DNA of 53,118 nucleotides from Acidobacteriaceae bacterium. Lineage in GTDB: Bacteria; Acidobacteriota; Terriglobia; Terriglobales; Acidobacteriaceae. The notes beneath the pieces are model-generated. The model did not search any database. It was given only the letters and a program-made list of their open reading frames with translations, and was not told the origin of the DNA. The position numbers were made by a program, and so were the translations under genes. Shown piece by piece: positions 1-9,794 of the stretch. Every line of letters begins with the position of its first letter. Positions within the stretch are counted from its first letter, which is position 1. The stretch covers positions 1 to 53,118 of the forward strand of contig PMYE01000200.1 in the NCBI GenBank assembly GCA_003171315.1, given 5' to 3'.

Positions 1-81
1 TAGTTTTTAAACAGGTTCTAAGAGCGGAGATTGAGGCAGCATCCAAGTGATCTTGATTAACGGAATAAGCGAGGCGGAAAC

Positions 82-720
82 ATGGCGCAAGTGAAAGGAT
101 TGTACGACGCGATACTTAACGGAGACGCAAACAAGGCGCACAGCGCTACTGAGGCCGCGATTGCGGCAGGCACTGCGCCGATGGATTTGGTTTCAGAATC
201 GATGGTTCCGGCCATGGACGAAGCAGGTCGGCTGTTCGAGGCTAAAGAATATTTCTTGCCCGAACTTCTTCTGTCAAGCCGCGCCATGAAAAGGGCAATG
301 AAAATCCTGCGCCCGCTGCTGGCTGCGGCAGGGCAAAAGATGTCTACCAGGGTAGTCATTGGATCGGTGATGGGCGATAGGGACGATATTAGCAAGAACG
401 TCGTCGCATCGATGCTCGAAGCCGGAGGATTCGAAGTGATCGATCTCGGCACCAATGTCTCGCCGGAGGCCTTTGTGGCCGCCGTGAAAGAGCAGGACGC
501 GCATCTTGTGTGCATGTCTGCAATGCTGACAGTGACCATACCCGCGATGAAGACGACGATTGACGCGTTGAAGACCGCCGGCGTGCGAACCAAGGTAAAG
601 GTGCTCATTGGCGGAGCGCCAGTGACAATGCAGTACGCCAAAGAGATTGGCGCGGACGGCTATAGCGAGAATGCAATCGGCGCCGTCAGCGTTGCCAGGA
701 ACCTGCTCACCGCAGCATAG
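82..720 (+). CDS. corrinoid (B12-binding) protein of the methyltransferase cognate corrinoid family
   Basis: B12-binding fold motifs ASMLEAGGFEVIDLGTNVSPEAFV, MSAMLTVTIPAMK and IGGAPVTMQYAKEIGADGY; the DxHxxG region reads DRDDIS. Confidence 0.9.
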   Translation: MAQVKGLYDAILNGDANKAHSATEAAIAAGTAPMDLVSESMVPAMDEAGRLFEAKEYFLPELLLSSRAMKRAMKILRPLLAAAGQKMSTRVVIGSVMGDRDDISKNVVASMLEAGGFEVIDLGTNVSPEAFVAAVKEQDAHLVCMSAMLTVTIPAMKTTIDALKTAGVRTKVKVLIGGAPVTMQYAKEIGADGYSENAIGAVSVARNLLTAA

Positions 721-735
721 AAGCCTGAAAGGGCC

Positions 736-975
736 ATGGGCCGTAAATTTTATCTTGTTCTTGCTGCACGCGGGTTGTGCATGCCGATTGGCGCTGACCT
801 GGTGCTGAATGAAGAAGCTGAACCAGAGAAGGCTCGTAACGATAGCACCGCGCTCGGCCGGGTGATTGAACGGGAAGCGCGGCGCTAGAACACGCCCTTG
901 GCGGTGCCGCTGATGGATCTTCGCCTGGAGAAGATTGATCTATTGGCTCTAATTGGAATCTCCGCAGAAGAGGCG
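736..975 (+). pseudogene. N-terminal relic of a uroporphyrinogen-decarboxylase-like (MtaA/CmuA-type) methyltransferase with an in-frame TAG at 886-888
   Basis: One continuous frame: MGRKFYLVLAARGLCMPIGADLVLNEEAEPEKARNDSTALGRVIEREARR-(TAG)-NTPLAVPLMDLRLEKIDLLALIGISAEEAQ; no C-terminal part before the convergent gene. Confidence 0.6.
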
Positions 976-989
976 CAAAGTGCGTGTTG

Positions 990-1640
990 TTACGGCTTGC
1001 GCTGCAAGCCTCGTTCCGTCACGATGAAGTCCATGGGCATGTCGTGGGGTTGCGGATACACCGTATCAAGGCGTGCCAGCTCAAAGCCGACTCCTATGGT
1101 TACGGGCCGCCTCGGCGCCGCTTGCAGCGTGTAATCGTAGTAACCGGCACCATAGCCCAGCCGGAAGCACGTGGCATCGAAACCAACCAGCGGAATCACC
1201 AGCGTCTGCGGTTCGACGCGTGCGCCGTACGCCGGGAAAGGAATACCGAGCACTCCCTTTTGCAACGCTTCGCCCCGTTTCCACTCGCGAAACTCAAGGG
1301 GCTGCCCCTTGGCGACGACTACGGGCAGCGATGTCGATCCTCCCCACGTTCTGACCTGTTCGACAAAAGGCAGAAGATTGATCTCGCCACGAAACGGAAA
1401 ATACAATCCAACCGCGCCGGAGCAATGTTCGCGAAAGTTGTCGATCAAACACTCCAGGACGCGCCGGCTCAATTGCCGATACGCTTCCGGAGCAAGCTCT
1501 AAACGCGCCTTAAGCAACTCGGCGCGCTTCGCCTTGCGCCAGTTCCTGACCTCTGCTGAACTATCCGCAACGCCCAAGGTTACCCAATCCCTCCGATGTA
1601 ATTCGCCTGAGAACGGCTCGTGATGGCCCCTCTCGCATTC
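990..1640 (-). CDS. 5-formyltetrahydrofolate cyclo-ligase
   Basis: VGFDATCFRLGYGAGYYDYTL motif and N-terminal RKAKRAELLKAR; exact start uncertain within ORF 990..1670. Confidence 0.85.
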   Translation of the reverse strand, partial: ECERGHHEPFSGELHRRDWVTLGVADSSAEVRNWRKAKRAELLKARLELAPEAYRQLSRRVLECLIDNFREHCSGAVGLYFPFRGEINLLPFVEQVRTWGGSTSLPVVVAKGQPLEFREWKRGEALQKGVLGIPFPAYGARVEPQTLVIPLVGFDATCFRLGYGAGYYDYTLQAAPRRPVTIGVGFELARLDTVYPQPHDMPMDFIVTERGLQRKP

Positions 1641-1674
1641 TACTCGCGGTGATTGATGCTTAAAAATCACCTCT

Positions 1675-3093
1675 CTACGCGTCGAGCGAGAGCTCGCGCA
1701 TCACGTCGCCAAGCAGGTAGATTGATCCTGTGACCAGTACTACAGACCGCCTGCCGAGCCGATGTGCCTCCTCGAACGCACAGGCCAACGCGCTGCCCGG
1801 ATCCACGATTCCTTTTACCTTGGCAGACGATGGGGTCAATACAGCCAGTTCTGACACCGTAGCCGCACGAGGATTATTCGTCACTTGCGTAAGGAAAACC
1901 TGCTTTGCGACTGGAAAGAGAGTGTCGGCGACTTCGCGGATTGCCTTGTCGCGCATTGCTCCAAATACCAGCAAGATATCTCGCCCGGCATATCGGTCCT
2001 GCAAGGCTGCTTTCAGTGCTGCTGCTCCTGCTGGATTGTGCGCTGCATCGAGTACGATCTCAGGCCGGTGAAGCAGGGGATCCGCGGGAAAGACCTGAAA
2101 GCGCCCCGGCCAGCGCGTATTGACAATACCCTGAATCGCCTGCTGGGAACGAATCGTATATCCGTGTTCTCTCAATTCGTCTGCCGTTGCCAGGGCCAGC
2201 GCCAAATTGCGTAATTGGTGGCGCCCTTGCAGCGGAAGTTCAATCGTCAGTCCGCCGAGCACGGCGTGAAGAAGGTCTCCGGTACCGCACGGCTGGCTCG
2301 CACAACCATCTTCATTCTTTGTCAATGCTGACAGATAGGGCTGCGCTGTGCGCATGATGGCGCCTTTGGCATCAATCTCGGCACGAAGGGTTTCATCCAC
2401 GGGGGACGATTGCGAAAGAAAGATCGCAGGAAGACCTCGCCTTAATATGCCCGCTTTCTCGCTGGTGATTTGCTCAAGCGTGTTGCCGAGCAGATTCTCA
2501 TGGTCCAGACCGATATCGGTGACAATCGAAACGAGTGGCTCAACCACATTGGTTGCATCCAGCCGCCCGCCAAGACCTACTTCCAGGACGGCAATATCCA
2601 CGTGCCGCTCGGCAAAGCAGTCAAAGGCCATTGCCGTAACAGTTTCAAAAAAGCTTGGATGCTGCGCCAGTCTTCCGCAAGCGACCAGTTGCACGGCGCA
2701 ACGGTGGACCCGGTTATACGAGCCCGCGAATTCATCGTCGCCGATGGACTTGCCGTTGATCTGAATCCGCTCGTTAATGCGCAGCAGATGCGGCGAGGTA
2801 TAGAGGCCGGTGCGATAGCCCGTCGCGGTCAGCATTGAAGCTAGCAGCGCGCACGTCGATCCCTTGCCGTTCGTACCGGCGATCAGTACGCATGGGAACT
2901 TCGTCTGGGGAGAGCCTAGCCCGTCGCACAAGTTGCGCATGTGCCCGATGTCGAAGGGCACGGATTGGGCGGCCAGTTCATGGCCCAGTCCATAGAGTCC
3001 GTCTATACAAGTATCGATCGATGGCCGGTCTTCAGCTTGGGGCAGAACAATCGCCGCTGGCGTCGCCGTTTCGAAAAGCACTCCTGCATACAT
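1675..3093 (-). CDS. folC: bifunctional folylpolyglutamate synthase/dihydrofolate synthase
   Basis: VLIAGTNGKGSTCALLASML P-loop, TGLYTSPHLLRINERIQ, AVLEVGLGGRLDATNVV, LDAAHNPAG. Confidence 0.95.
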   Translation of the reverse strand: MYAGVLFETATPAAIVLPQAEDRPSIDTCIDGLYGLGHELAAQSVPFDIGHMRNLCDGLGSPQTKFPCVLIAGTNGKGSTCALLASMLTATGYRTGLYTSPHLLRINERIQINGKSIGDDEFAGSYNRVHRCAVQLVACGRLAQHPSFFETVTAMAFDCFAERHVDIAVLEVGLGGRLDATNVVEPLVSIVTDIGLDHENLLGNTLEQITSEKAGILRRGLPAIFLSQSSPVDETLRAEIDAKGAIMRTAQPYLSALTKNEDGCASQPCGTGDLLHAVLGGLTIELPLQGRHQLRNLALALATADELREHGYTIRSQQAIQGIVNTRWPGRFQVFPADPLLHRPEIVLDAAHNPAGAAALKAALQDRYAGRDILLVFGAMRDKAIREVADTLFPVAKQVFLTQVTNNPRAATVSELAVLTPSSAKVKGIVDPGSALACAFEEAHRLGRRSVVLVTGSIYLLGDVMRELSLDA

Positions 3094-3199
3094 AGCATAA
3101 AGCTCCGCCTCGCCATCGCCAGCAATGTCTACGATTCGGCTTCGACCAGGCCACGCCGCATCTTGGCAGTTTTCACAGTATTTGCCATCAGCATCTCAA

Positions 3200-4069
3200 T
3201 TAACAGCTTGCCGGGACGGGCGCGGTGGCCGCTTTGGTCGGCTTGTTCTTATCCGTTTTTCTTTCTTCCAGCTTGGGACCGATCTTTCCGGCCCGGAAGG
3301 CGCGGCTATATTGTGCGCAAAAGGCGTCGCGTCCAAGGACCGCATTGGTCGCGTACATGGTTTCCATCAATCCGCGATCGGTGGGGTCCATGATCGCCGA
3401 GTCGAGGCCGGCTTCGATCGCCAAGGTCATGAAAGCGCGATTCAAAAGCGTGCGTGCCGGCAGCCCGAACGAAACATTGCTCAGGCCGGCGGTAAGGTGC
3501 GCCTTGGGAAACTCCGCCAGGATGGCGCGCGCGGTCGCTAGCGTGGTGCAGCAGGCTTCGCTGTCTGTTCCCACGGTCATAACGAGCGGGTCCACGTACA
3601 TGTTTTCGTCGGGCACGCCGGCCTTGCGGGTCTCTTCGAAGAGGCGGCGCACGATGGCCATGCGGCCCTCGCAGGTGGAAGGAATCGTGTGCCCATCCAG
3701 CGCCAGAGCCAGAACACGGCACCCACACCGCGCCACAAGAGGCAACGTCTCCCGAATCCGATGTTCTTCCAAGCTGATGGAATTGATCATTGGCGTTTGC
3801 CTGGTTGCCGAGATTCCGGCCAGAAGCGCCGCCGGGTTCGCGCTGTCGAGGCAAAGCGGCTTGTCGACCGCCTCCTGCACCGTGTTGATCAGCCAAACCA
3901 TGTCTTCCGGCTCGCGGTCGGGCATCGTGCCGGCATTGATGTCCAGCGCGTCGGCGCCGGCTTCAACCTGAGAAATGGCAAGATGGCGAATATGGTCCGC
4001 GTCGCGTTCCAAGACCGCTTTATTGACCAGCTTGCGAGTACCGTTGATTTTTTCCCCTATGATCAGCAT
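3200..4069 (-). CDS. methyltetrahydrofolate:corrinoid methyltransferase (AcsE/MtgA-like, DHPS-type pterin-binding fold)
   Basis: LIIGEKINGTRK, ADALDINAG, PLCLDSANPAAL, PMINSIS, GLSNVSFGLPAR. Confidence 0.9.
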   Translation of the reverse strand: MLIIGEKINGTRKLVNKAVLERDADHIRHLAISQVEAGADALDINAGTMPDREPEDMVWLINTVQEAVDKPLCLDSANPAALLAGISATRQTPMINSISLEEHRIRETLPLVARCGCRVLALALDGHTIPSTCEGRMAIVRRLFEETRKAGVPDENMYVDPLVMTVGTDSEACCTTLATARAILAEFPKAHLTAGLSNVSFGLPARTLLNRAFMTLAIEAGLDSAIMDPTDRGLMETMYATNAVLGRDAFCAQYSRAFRAGKIGPKLEERKTDKNKPTKAATAPVPASC

Positions 4070-4081
4070 CCATGATTCCTT

Positions 4082-5690
4082 TCAGACTTGGTGCGGTTTC
4101 TTCTTTTTTTGCTTGCGCGGGATCTTCTCAATCCCCAGCTGCGGCGCCGAATGATCGCGCCCAAGATAAAAGTTGATCCAGGAAGAGGTCTGATTCAGCT
4201 CGTGATTTACAGGCGGGATGGCGCCTTCTCCCAGCGCCGCTTCCGCCGCGTGCGACTTGAGCCTCTCATAGGCGCGCACGTAAATGCACTTGCGCTCGTT
4301 GGGATACATTTCACACCAGCCCTCGTAGCTTCCGCCGCAGGGGCCGTTGCGCTGATTCTTGGGGCACTGGCTCATGGGGCATAGGTAGGCAAGATCCAGA
4401 AGGGCGCAATCGCCGCAGTGCTGGCAGTCGTTGGTGAGACCTTTGATGGCCTGCTCGCACTTGGTATAGGCCTTCTCGCATGCGGAGCCGTCCACACGCT
4501 TGGCGAGGGCGCGCATCGGCCTGAAGAGCGCACCTTCTTTGGTAAAGGCGAGGCCATGAAGCGCACGCATAGCGGCATAGCCGACGCCCGGGGAAGAACC
4601 TTTTGGCCGCGCGGCCGCATCGCCGGCATTCAGACCGGTCTGTTTGTCCGGTTCAAAGAAATACCAGCCGTTGTTTTGGGGATAGTTGAATTCAGGAACG
4701 AGTTCCTGCCAGCGGCGCGACAGCTCATCTCCCCGCTCGATCACCTCCAGCAGGTCGGCAAAGACCATCCCATGGCCGGAGATGTGCGCTCCAGCATATC
4801 CCATTCCCTTGAGCAGGCCGTACATCTTGGCGGCGCGCTCCAGGCGCTTGGCCTTCCCCTTGTCCGGGCCGACCGTTTCCGCCTGGATTTCGCGCAACAG
4901 CTTATCGGGAACGACACAGCCAGGCAGGCCGTTGCTGTTCATCACTCTGGCCGCGCCCAAAGGTAGCACGTAGACATTGCCGACAACCGGGATCTTCTCA
5001 AAGCCCAGTAGCTTGACCACCTGAAGCAACTCGTGAAACTTGCGCGCGTCGAAGCCCAGCTGCGAGACCACGAATCGGGCTCCCGCTGTCAGCTTCTTTT
5101 TCAGCTTGTAGTATTGCCCCATCTGCTCGGCTTCGAGCGCCTTGAAGGGGCTGGCCACAACTCCCGCGAAAAAACCGGCAGCCCGGAGCGTCGTCGTCTT
5201 ACCACCCGGCTTCGGGACCTCCTTGCCTGCGTTGAGCTCGGAGATGAGCCCGAGCAGCGTCACCGGATCCAGGTCAAAGACCGGTTTGGGCGCGCCGCCA
5301 TACCCGCTCTTGGGTAAATCCCCGGTCATTACCAACAGGTTGTGAACACCCGCCCGCTCTAACCCGTAGAGCAAACTCTCCAATTGATTGCGGTTCTTGT
5401 CCTTGCATGTCAGGTGGACGAGCGGCTCGATGCCCAGACGGCCTATCTCGGCGCCCAGCATCTCGGCCGAGAGCGCCGGCTGGCCGCCGGGGTTGTCGGT
5501 GATGGTCAGTGCGTGGACGCGGCCGCTGGCAGCGGCTTTCTGGGCCTCCTCGATCAGGTCCTGCTGCGTCTTTTCAAAGGCTCCGCGCCCGGGAACAAGC
5601 TCCCAAGTAACACTGAAGGTGTTGGCATCGTATAGAGAATGCTCGTACTTACTGGCATGCGCGGATGCCGTCGAAATGCCGTCTTGAGCA
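4082..5690 (-). CDS. methylenetetrahydrofolate reductase with fused C-terminal Cys-rich MetV-like domain
   Basis: MetF-like TFSVTWELVPGRG and HALTITDNPGG; C-terminal CQHCGDCALLDLAYLCPMSQCPKNQRNGPCGGSYEGWCEMYP. ORF extends to 6064 but homology starts near 5640; start approximate. Confidence 0.85.
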
Positions 5691-5747
5691 AGCAACGTAT
5701 ACCCAACCTTGTAAGGGCGACAAAAACACTTAGAGAGCCACCCCCAA

Positions 5748-5763
5748 TATACCGTAATGTATA
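5748..5763. promoter_or_regulatory. candidate operator: inverted repeat TATAC-N6-GTATA in the divergent metVF-like/fhs intergenic region
   Basis: tatac cgtaat gtata read directly from sequence. Confidence 0.3.
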
Positions 5764-5921
5764 CTTTACCCAGGAAAAATTCTCGTTGCGGCGATTTTCC
5801 TTTTGCTCTAAGGCCAGCCACGCTTGTTAAGCGGCTTTTCTCGTCAGGAATGCCACACTGCCAAGGGGTCGGAAATGCCACACGCGAACTGGAAACCGCT
5901 CTAAACGCGGGGGCAAGCAAG

Positions 5922-7883
5922 ATGTCGGAGTTACTGATGGGTGTGCAGACGGAAGAAGAGCCGTCGGCCGGATTGAAAGCAGTTCCGCAAACGAAGGAGA
6001 CGAAGAAGGCGGTTGTCCCCAGCGACATCGAAATTTCGCAAGCCGCCGTGCCCATTGCGATCACCGAAGTTGCTCAAGCGGCGGGCATCCTGCCACATGA
6101 ACTGGAACCGTACGGATACACCAAGGCCAAAGTCCGTCTTTCGATTCTCGATCGCCTGCAGCGCTTCCCGAACGGCAAGTATGTGGTGGTCACCGCCATC
6201 ACGCCCACTCCGCTTGGGGAAGGCAAAACCACCACGACGGTGGGCTTGAGCCAGGCGATGGGGGCGCACCTGGGCAAGAAAGTCTTTACCTGCTTGCGCC
6301 AGCCCAGCCAGGGGCCGACCTTCGGCATCAAGGGCGGCGCGGCCGGTGGCGGATACAGCCAGGTCATCCCCATGGAGGATTTCAACCTGCATCTGACCGG
6401 CGACATTCACGCCATCACGGCGGCGAATAATCTGCTGGCCGCGGCTATTGACGCCCGCATGTTGCATGAGCGCGAAATCGCCAGCGACGAGGTTCTCTTT
6501 GACCGGCTCTGTCCGCCCGCCAAGAATGGCGCGCGCCGCTTCACCCCGGTCATGCTCCGCCGCCTGCGCAAGCTGGGCATCGCCAAGACCGACCCCAACG
6601 AACTCACCCTTGAAGAGCGCTCCCGCTTTGCCCGGCTCGATATCGATCCGGACACCATTACCTGGCGCCGGGTGATGGACACCAACGACCGCTTCCTGCG
6701 CGGGATCACGGTCGGTCAGGGCCCGGAAGAAAAGGGCATGACGCGCGCGACGGGCTTCGATATCACCGTGGCCAGCGAGATCATGGCGGTGCTGGCGCTC
6801 ACCACCAGTCTGGCGGATATGCGCGAGCGGCTGGGCCGTATGGTCATCGGCAGTAACCGAAAGGAAGAACCGGTGACGGTCGACGATCTAGGCGTGGGCG
6901 GAGCGCTGACCGTGCTGATGAAGGACGCCATTATGCCCACCCTCATGCAGACTCTGGAAGGCACGCCGGCTTTTGTCCACGCGGGACCGTTTGCCAACAT
7001 CGCGCACGGCAATTCCTCTATCCTGGCCGACCAGATCGCCTTAAAGCTGGTGGGCAAGGATGGCTATGCGATCACCGAGGCCGGATTCGGCGCCGACATG
7101 GGCTTTGAAAAATTCTGCGACATCAAGTGCCGCGAGAGCGGTCTGGCGCCGGACTGCGCCGTCCTGGTGGCCACCGTGCGCGCCTTGAAGATGCATGGCG
7201 GAGGGCCCAAAGTGGTTGCGGGCAGGCCCCTGGCGAGCGTCTACACCGCTGAAAATCTAGAGCTATTGGAAAGCGGGTGTGCGAACCTCGTCCGGCACAT
7301 TGAAAATGTGCACAAGTCCGGCATTCCGGTGGTGGTGGCGGTGAACCGCTTCAGCACCGACACCGATGCCGAAGTGGCGCTGCTGCGCAAGATCGCCATC
7401 GTCGCTGGGGCCGAAGACGCGGTGGTGTCGGAACATTTTTCCGAGGGTGGTGCGGGCGCCGTGGCGCTCGGAGAAGCCGTGGTGGCCGCTTGCCAACTGC
7501 CGAACGACTTCCATTTTCTTTACTCCGCCGAAGCTTCCATCAAGGAAAAGATCGAATGCATCGCGCGGGAGATATACGGCGCCGCGGGCGTGGAGTACTC
7601 GCCGGAGGCGGAGAAAAAGATCGACCTCTACACCCGGCAGGGATTCGACAAGCTTCCCGTGTGCATGGCCAAGACCCAATACAGCCTGAGTCACGACCCA
7701 GAGCTGAAGGGTGCGCCGACGGGTTTCATCGTGCCCATCCGCGACATTCGCGCCAGCGCCGGTGCGGGATTTGTTTACCCGCTGCTGGGCAAGATGAGCA
7801 CCATGCCCGGCTTATCGCCTCGTCCTGGCTATTACGAGATCGATATCGATACCCGGACGGGGCGCGTGATTGGACTCTCATAG
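5922..7883 (+). CDS. fhs: formate--tetrahydrofolate ligase
   Basis: [75 protein letters not shown]. Confidence 0.97.
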   Translation: MSELLMGVQTEEEPSAGLKAVPQTKETKKAVVPSDIEISQAAVPIAITEVAQAAGILPHELEPYGYTKAKVRLSILDRLQRFPNGKYVVVTAITPTPLGEGKTTTTVGLSQAMGAHLGKKVFTCLRQPSQGPTFGIKGGAAGGGYSQVIPMEDFNLHLTGDIHAITAANNLLAAAIDARMLHEREIASDEVLFDRLCPPAKNGARRFTPVMLRRLRKLGIAKTDPNELTLEERSRFARLDIDPDTITWRRVMDTNDRFLRGITVGQGPEEKGMTRATGFDITVASEIMAVLALTTSLADMRERLGRMVIGSNRKEEPVTVDDLGVGGALTVLMKDAIMPTLMQTLEGTPAFVHAGPFANIAHGNSSILADQIALKLVGKDGYAITEAGFGADMGFEKFCDIKCRESGLAPDCAVLVATVRALKMHGGGPKVVAGRPLASVYTAENLELLESGCANLVRHIENVHKSGIPVVVAVNRFSTDTDAEVALLRKIAIVAGAEDAVVSEHFSEGGAGAVALGEAVVAACQLPNDFHFLYSAEASIKEKIECIAREIYGAAGVEYSPEAEKKIDLYTRQGFDKLPVCMAKTQYSLSHDPELKGAPTGFIVPIRDIRASAGAGFVYPLLGKMSTMPGLSPRPGYYEIDIDTRTGRVIGLS

Positions 7884-7995
7884 AATCTGTCTGAGAACCT
7901 GAAGTCTTGAACGGGCGCACGCTGATTTCGGGCACAAAGAATTTTCGAGGCCAAACCGGCTGTGCAACAGGTGGTGTTGCCAAGGAGTTGCGCCT

Positions 7996-8940
7996 ATGAA
8001 TCGAGATCGAGCGCCGATGCTGGAAAGAATCACACGCGGCGAGGTTCTGATTTCTGACGGAGCCATGGGGACCTACCTGCAGGCTGCGGGCCTGGGCAGC
8101 CAGGAGTGCCCGGAATCCTGGTGCCTCTCGCATCCCGAGGTGGTGAGGGGAATCGCGGCCGCGTATGTCTCGGCTGGGTCGGATATCGTGGAAACCAACT
8201 CCTTCGGCGGCAATTCTTTTCGCCTGGCGTCGTTTCAACTCGCCGGCAAGGTGCGCGAGTTCAACCTGGCGGCGGCGGCGCTGGCGCGTGATGCCATGGG
8301 AGACAAGGGCTATGTCGCCGCTTCGGTCGGCCCAACGGCTCTGCCGGGGAAAGACGAGGGCAGAACGATCTCTGCCGAGCAGCTCTACTTGAGCTTTGTG
8401 GAACAGATGACGGCCCTGGCCGAAGGCGGCGCCGATGCACTGTGCATCGAAACCATGTCTTCGCTCACCGAGGCTACCCAGGCCATTCGCGCCGCCAAAG
8501 AGAACACCCGTCTGCCGGTCATTTGCACCTTCGCGTTCGGCGCTACGCCGCGAGGGTTCTTCACCCAGACGGGAGTTACGCCGGAACAGGCGGCCACCGG
8601 AGCCGCCGAAGCCGGGGCCGACATTGTAGGCGCCAACTGCGGAATTGGCATCGAAGATATGATCCCCATCGTGCGCCGCATGCGCGCCGCCTTGCCCGGA
8701 GTTCCGCTCCTCATTCATGTGAACGCCGGCATGAATACCATCATGTACGGCAAGGTCGTATTCAACGCAACCCCGGAGTATATGGCCTCGCATGTCGAAG
8801 AGCTGATCCGGGCCGGCGCAAATATCATCGGTGGCTGCTGCGGCACGACTCCAGACCACATCACGGCGATGGCGAGAACGGCGCGGAATTTTCTCACGAT
8901 GCCCGGGCATCCCGGGGTTAGCTTCCGCCACCGGGTCTAA
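7996..8940 (+). CDS. homocysteine S-methyltransferase family protein, stand-alone domain
   Basis: SDGAMGTYLQAAGL, VETNSFGGNSFRL, GANCGIG, zinc motif GGCCGTTPDHI. Confidence 0.92.
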   Translation: MNRDRAPMLERITRGEVLISDGAMGTYLQAAGLGSQECPESWCLSHPEVVRGIAAAYVSAGSDIVETNSFGGNSFRLASFQLAGKVREFNLAAAALARDAMGDKGYVAASVGPTALPGKDEGRTISAEQLYLSFVEQMTALAEGGADALCIETMSSLTEATQAIRAAKENTRLPVICTFAFGATPRGFFTQTGVTPEQAATGAAEAGADIVGANCGIGIEDMIPIVRRMRAALPGVPLLIHVNAGMNTIMYGKVVFNATPEYMASHVEELIRAGANIIGGCCGTTPDHITAMARTARNFLTMPGHPGVSFRHRV

Positions 8941-8976
8941 GCCGATACGACTAGAGCGCTGCTCACGTGGACCGGT

Positions 8977-9198
8977 GTGCCGCTCCGTGCCCCACTTCAC
9001 GCACACTCCGCGCCAACGCCGGCCGTCCTCTATTTCTTGGATGGAGAAGCAGAAGCTCAGTTGGGAGAAGGCAAGGTCAGTACCCAGGCAGGCTCATTCG
9101 TCTACATGCCACCGATGTTGCCCCATGCCAATGTGACGATGCGGATCCCGATCATCCGGACGTGCTCTTCCTGTGGGTCTCCAATTCGAATTGAGTGA
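8977..9198 (+). pseudogene. cupin-domain remnant
   Basis: VLYFLDGEAEAQLGEGKVSTQAGSFVYMPPMLPHANV resembles a cupin motif; the C-terminal continuation appears frameshifted. Confidence 0.4.
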
Positions 9199-9413
9199 CA
9201 GATACACGGTTCCCTCGGACTTCGCAACTGAGGCGAATGCACGTATATCCTGCGAGAGTTACTGCAGATTCCTGGACGGTTGAGTCTCATTGAAATGCAA
9301 CTGGAAAACCAGGAGGCGGTGACCGCTACAAATTTGACTACAGTGCTGTAGCGGGAAAAAGCAGATGCGTGACAGGAATCGGCTATATCGCTTGAAATCT
9401 CAATAGCTTGTAA

Positions 9414-9490
9414 TGGTCGGGGCGGAGGGATTCGAACCCCCGACCCTCTGCTCCCAAAGCAGATGCGCTACCAGACTGCGCTACGCCCCG
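9414..9490 (-). tRNA. tRNA-Pro(TGG)
   Basis: Cloverleaf on minus strand CGGGGCG...TCTGC TTTGGGA GCAGA...GGTTCGAATCC...CGCCCCGACCA; anticodon TGG. Confidence 0.95.
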
Positions 9491-9700
9491 ATAACCACTT
9501 TCGATTGTAACCCCAATCCGGCTTCTATCCGGTTCCCATGCGCGGCCTTCACTGGTGTGGCAGCCATGCGATCGGCCACAACACCGGCACACCGGCGAGG
9601 AGGCATTTGCAGAAGTAGCATCTCGATCGCTCGGCGGCCGGTTTGCTTCTTCCGGGCCGGCCCGTGATTCTGTTTCGATGCTACAATCGGACTAGCAGAT

Positions 9701-9776
9701 GGCGGCAGTAGTTCAGTGGCAGAACGCCTGACTGTGGCTCAGGATGTCGTGGGTTCGATCCCCACCCGCCGCCCCA
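9701..9776 (+). tRNA. tRNA-His(GTG)
   Basis: GGCGGCAGTAGTTCAGTGGCAGAACGCCTGACTGTGGCTCAGG...GGTTCGATCC...CCGCCGCCCCA; anticodon GTG. Confidence 0.95.
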
Positions 9777-9794
9777 ATTTCCCCTCATAAATCC

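Noticed and set aside
736-975. Pyrrolysine (UAG) sense codon in the methyltransferase
   Set aside because: The position fits an ordinary aromatic codon and the C-terminal half of the protein is missing, so decay is simpler; listed as a finding only as a relic.
7726-9006. 426-aa minus-strand ORF over the homocysteine methyltransferase gene
   Set aside because: Shadow of a well-supported + strand gene.
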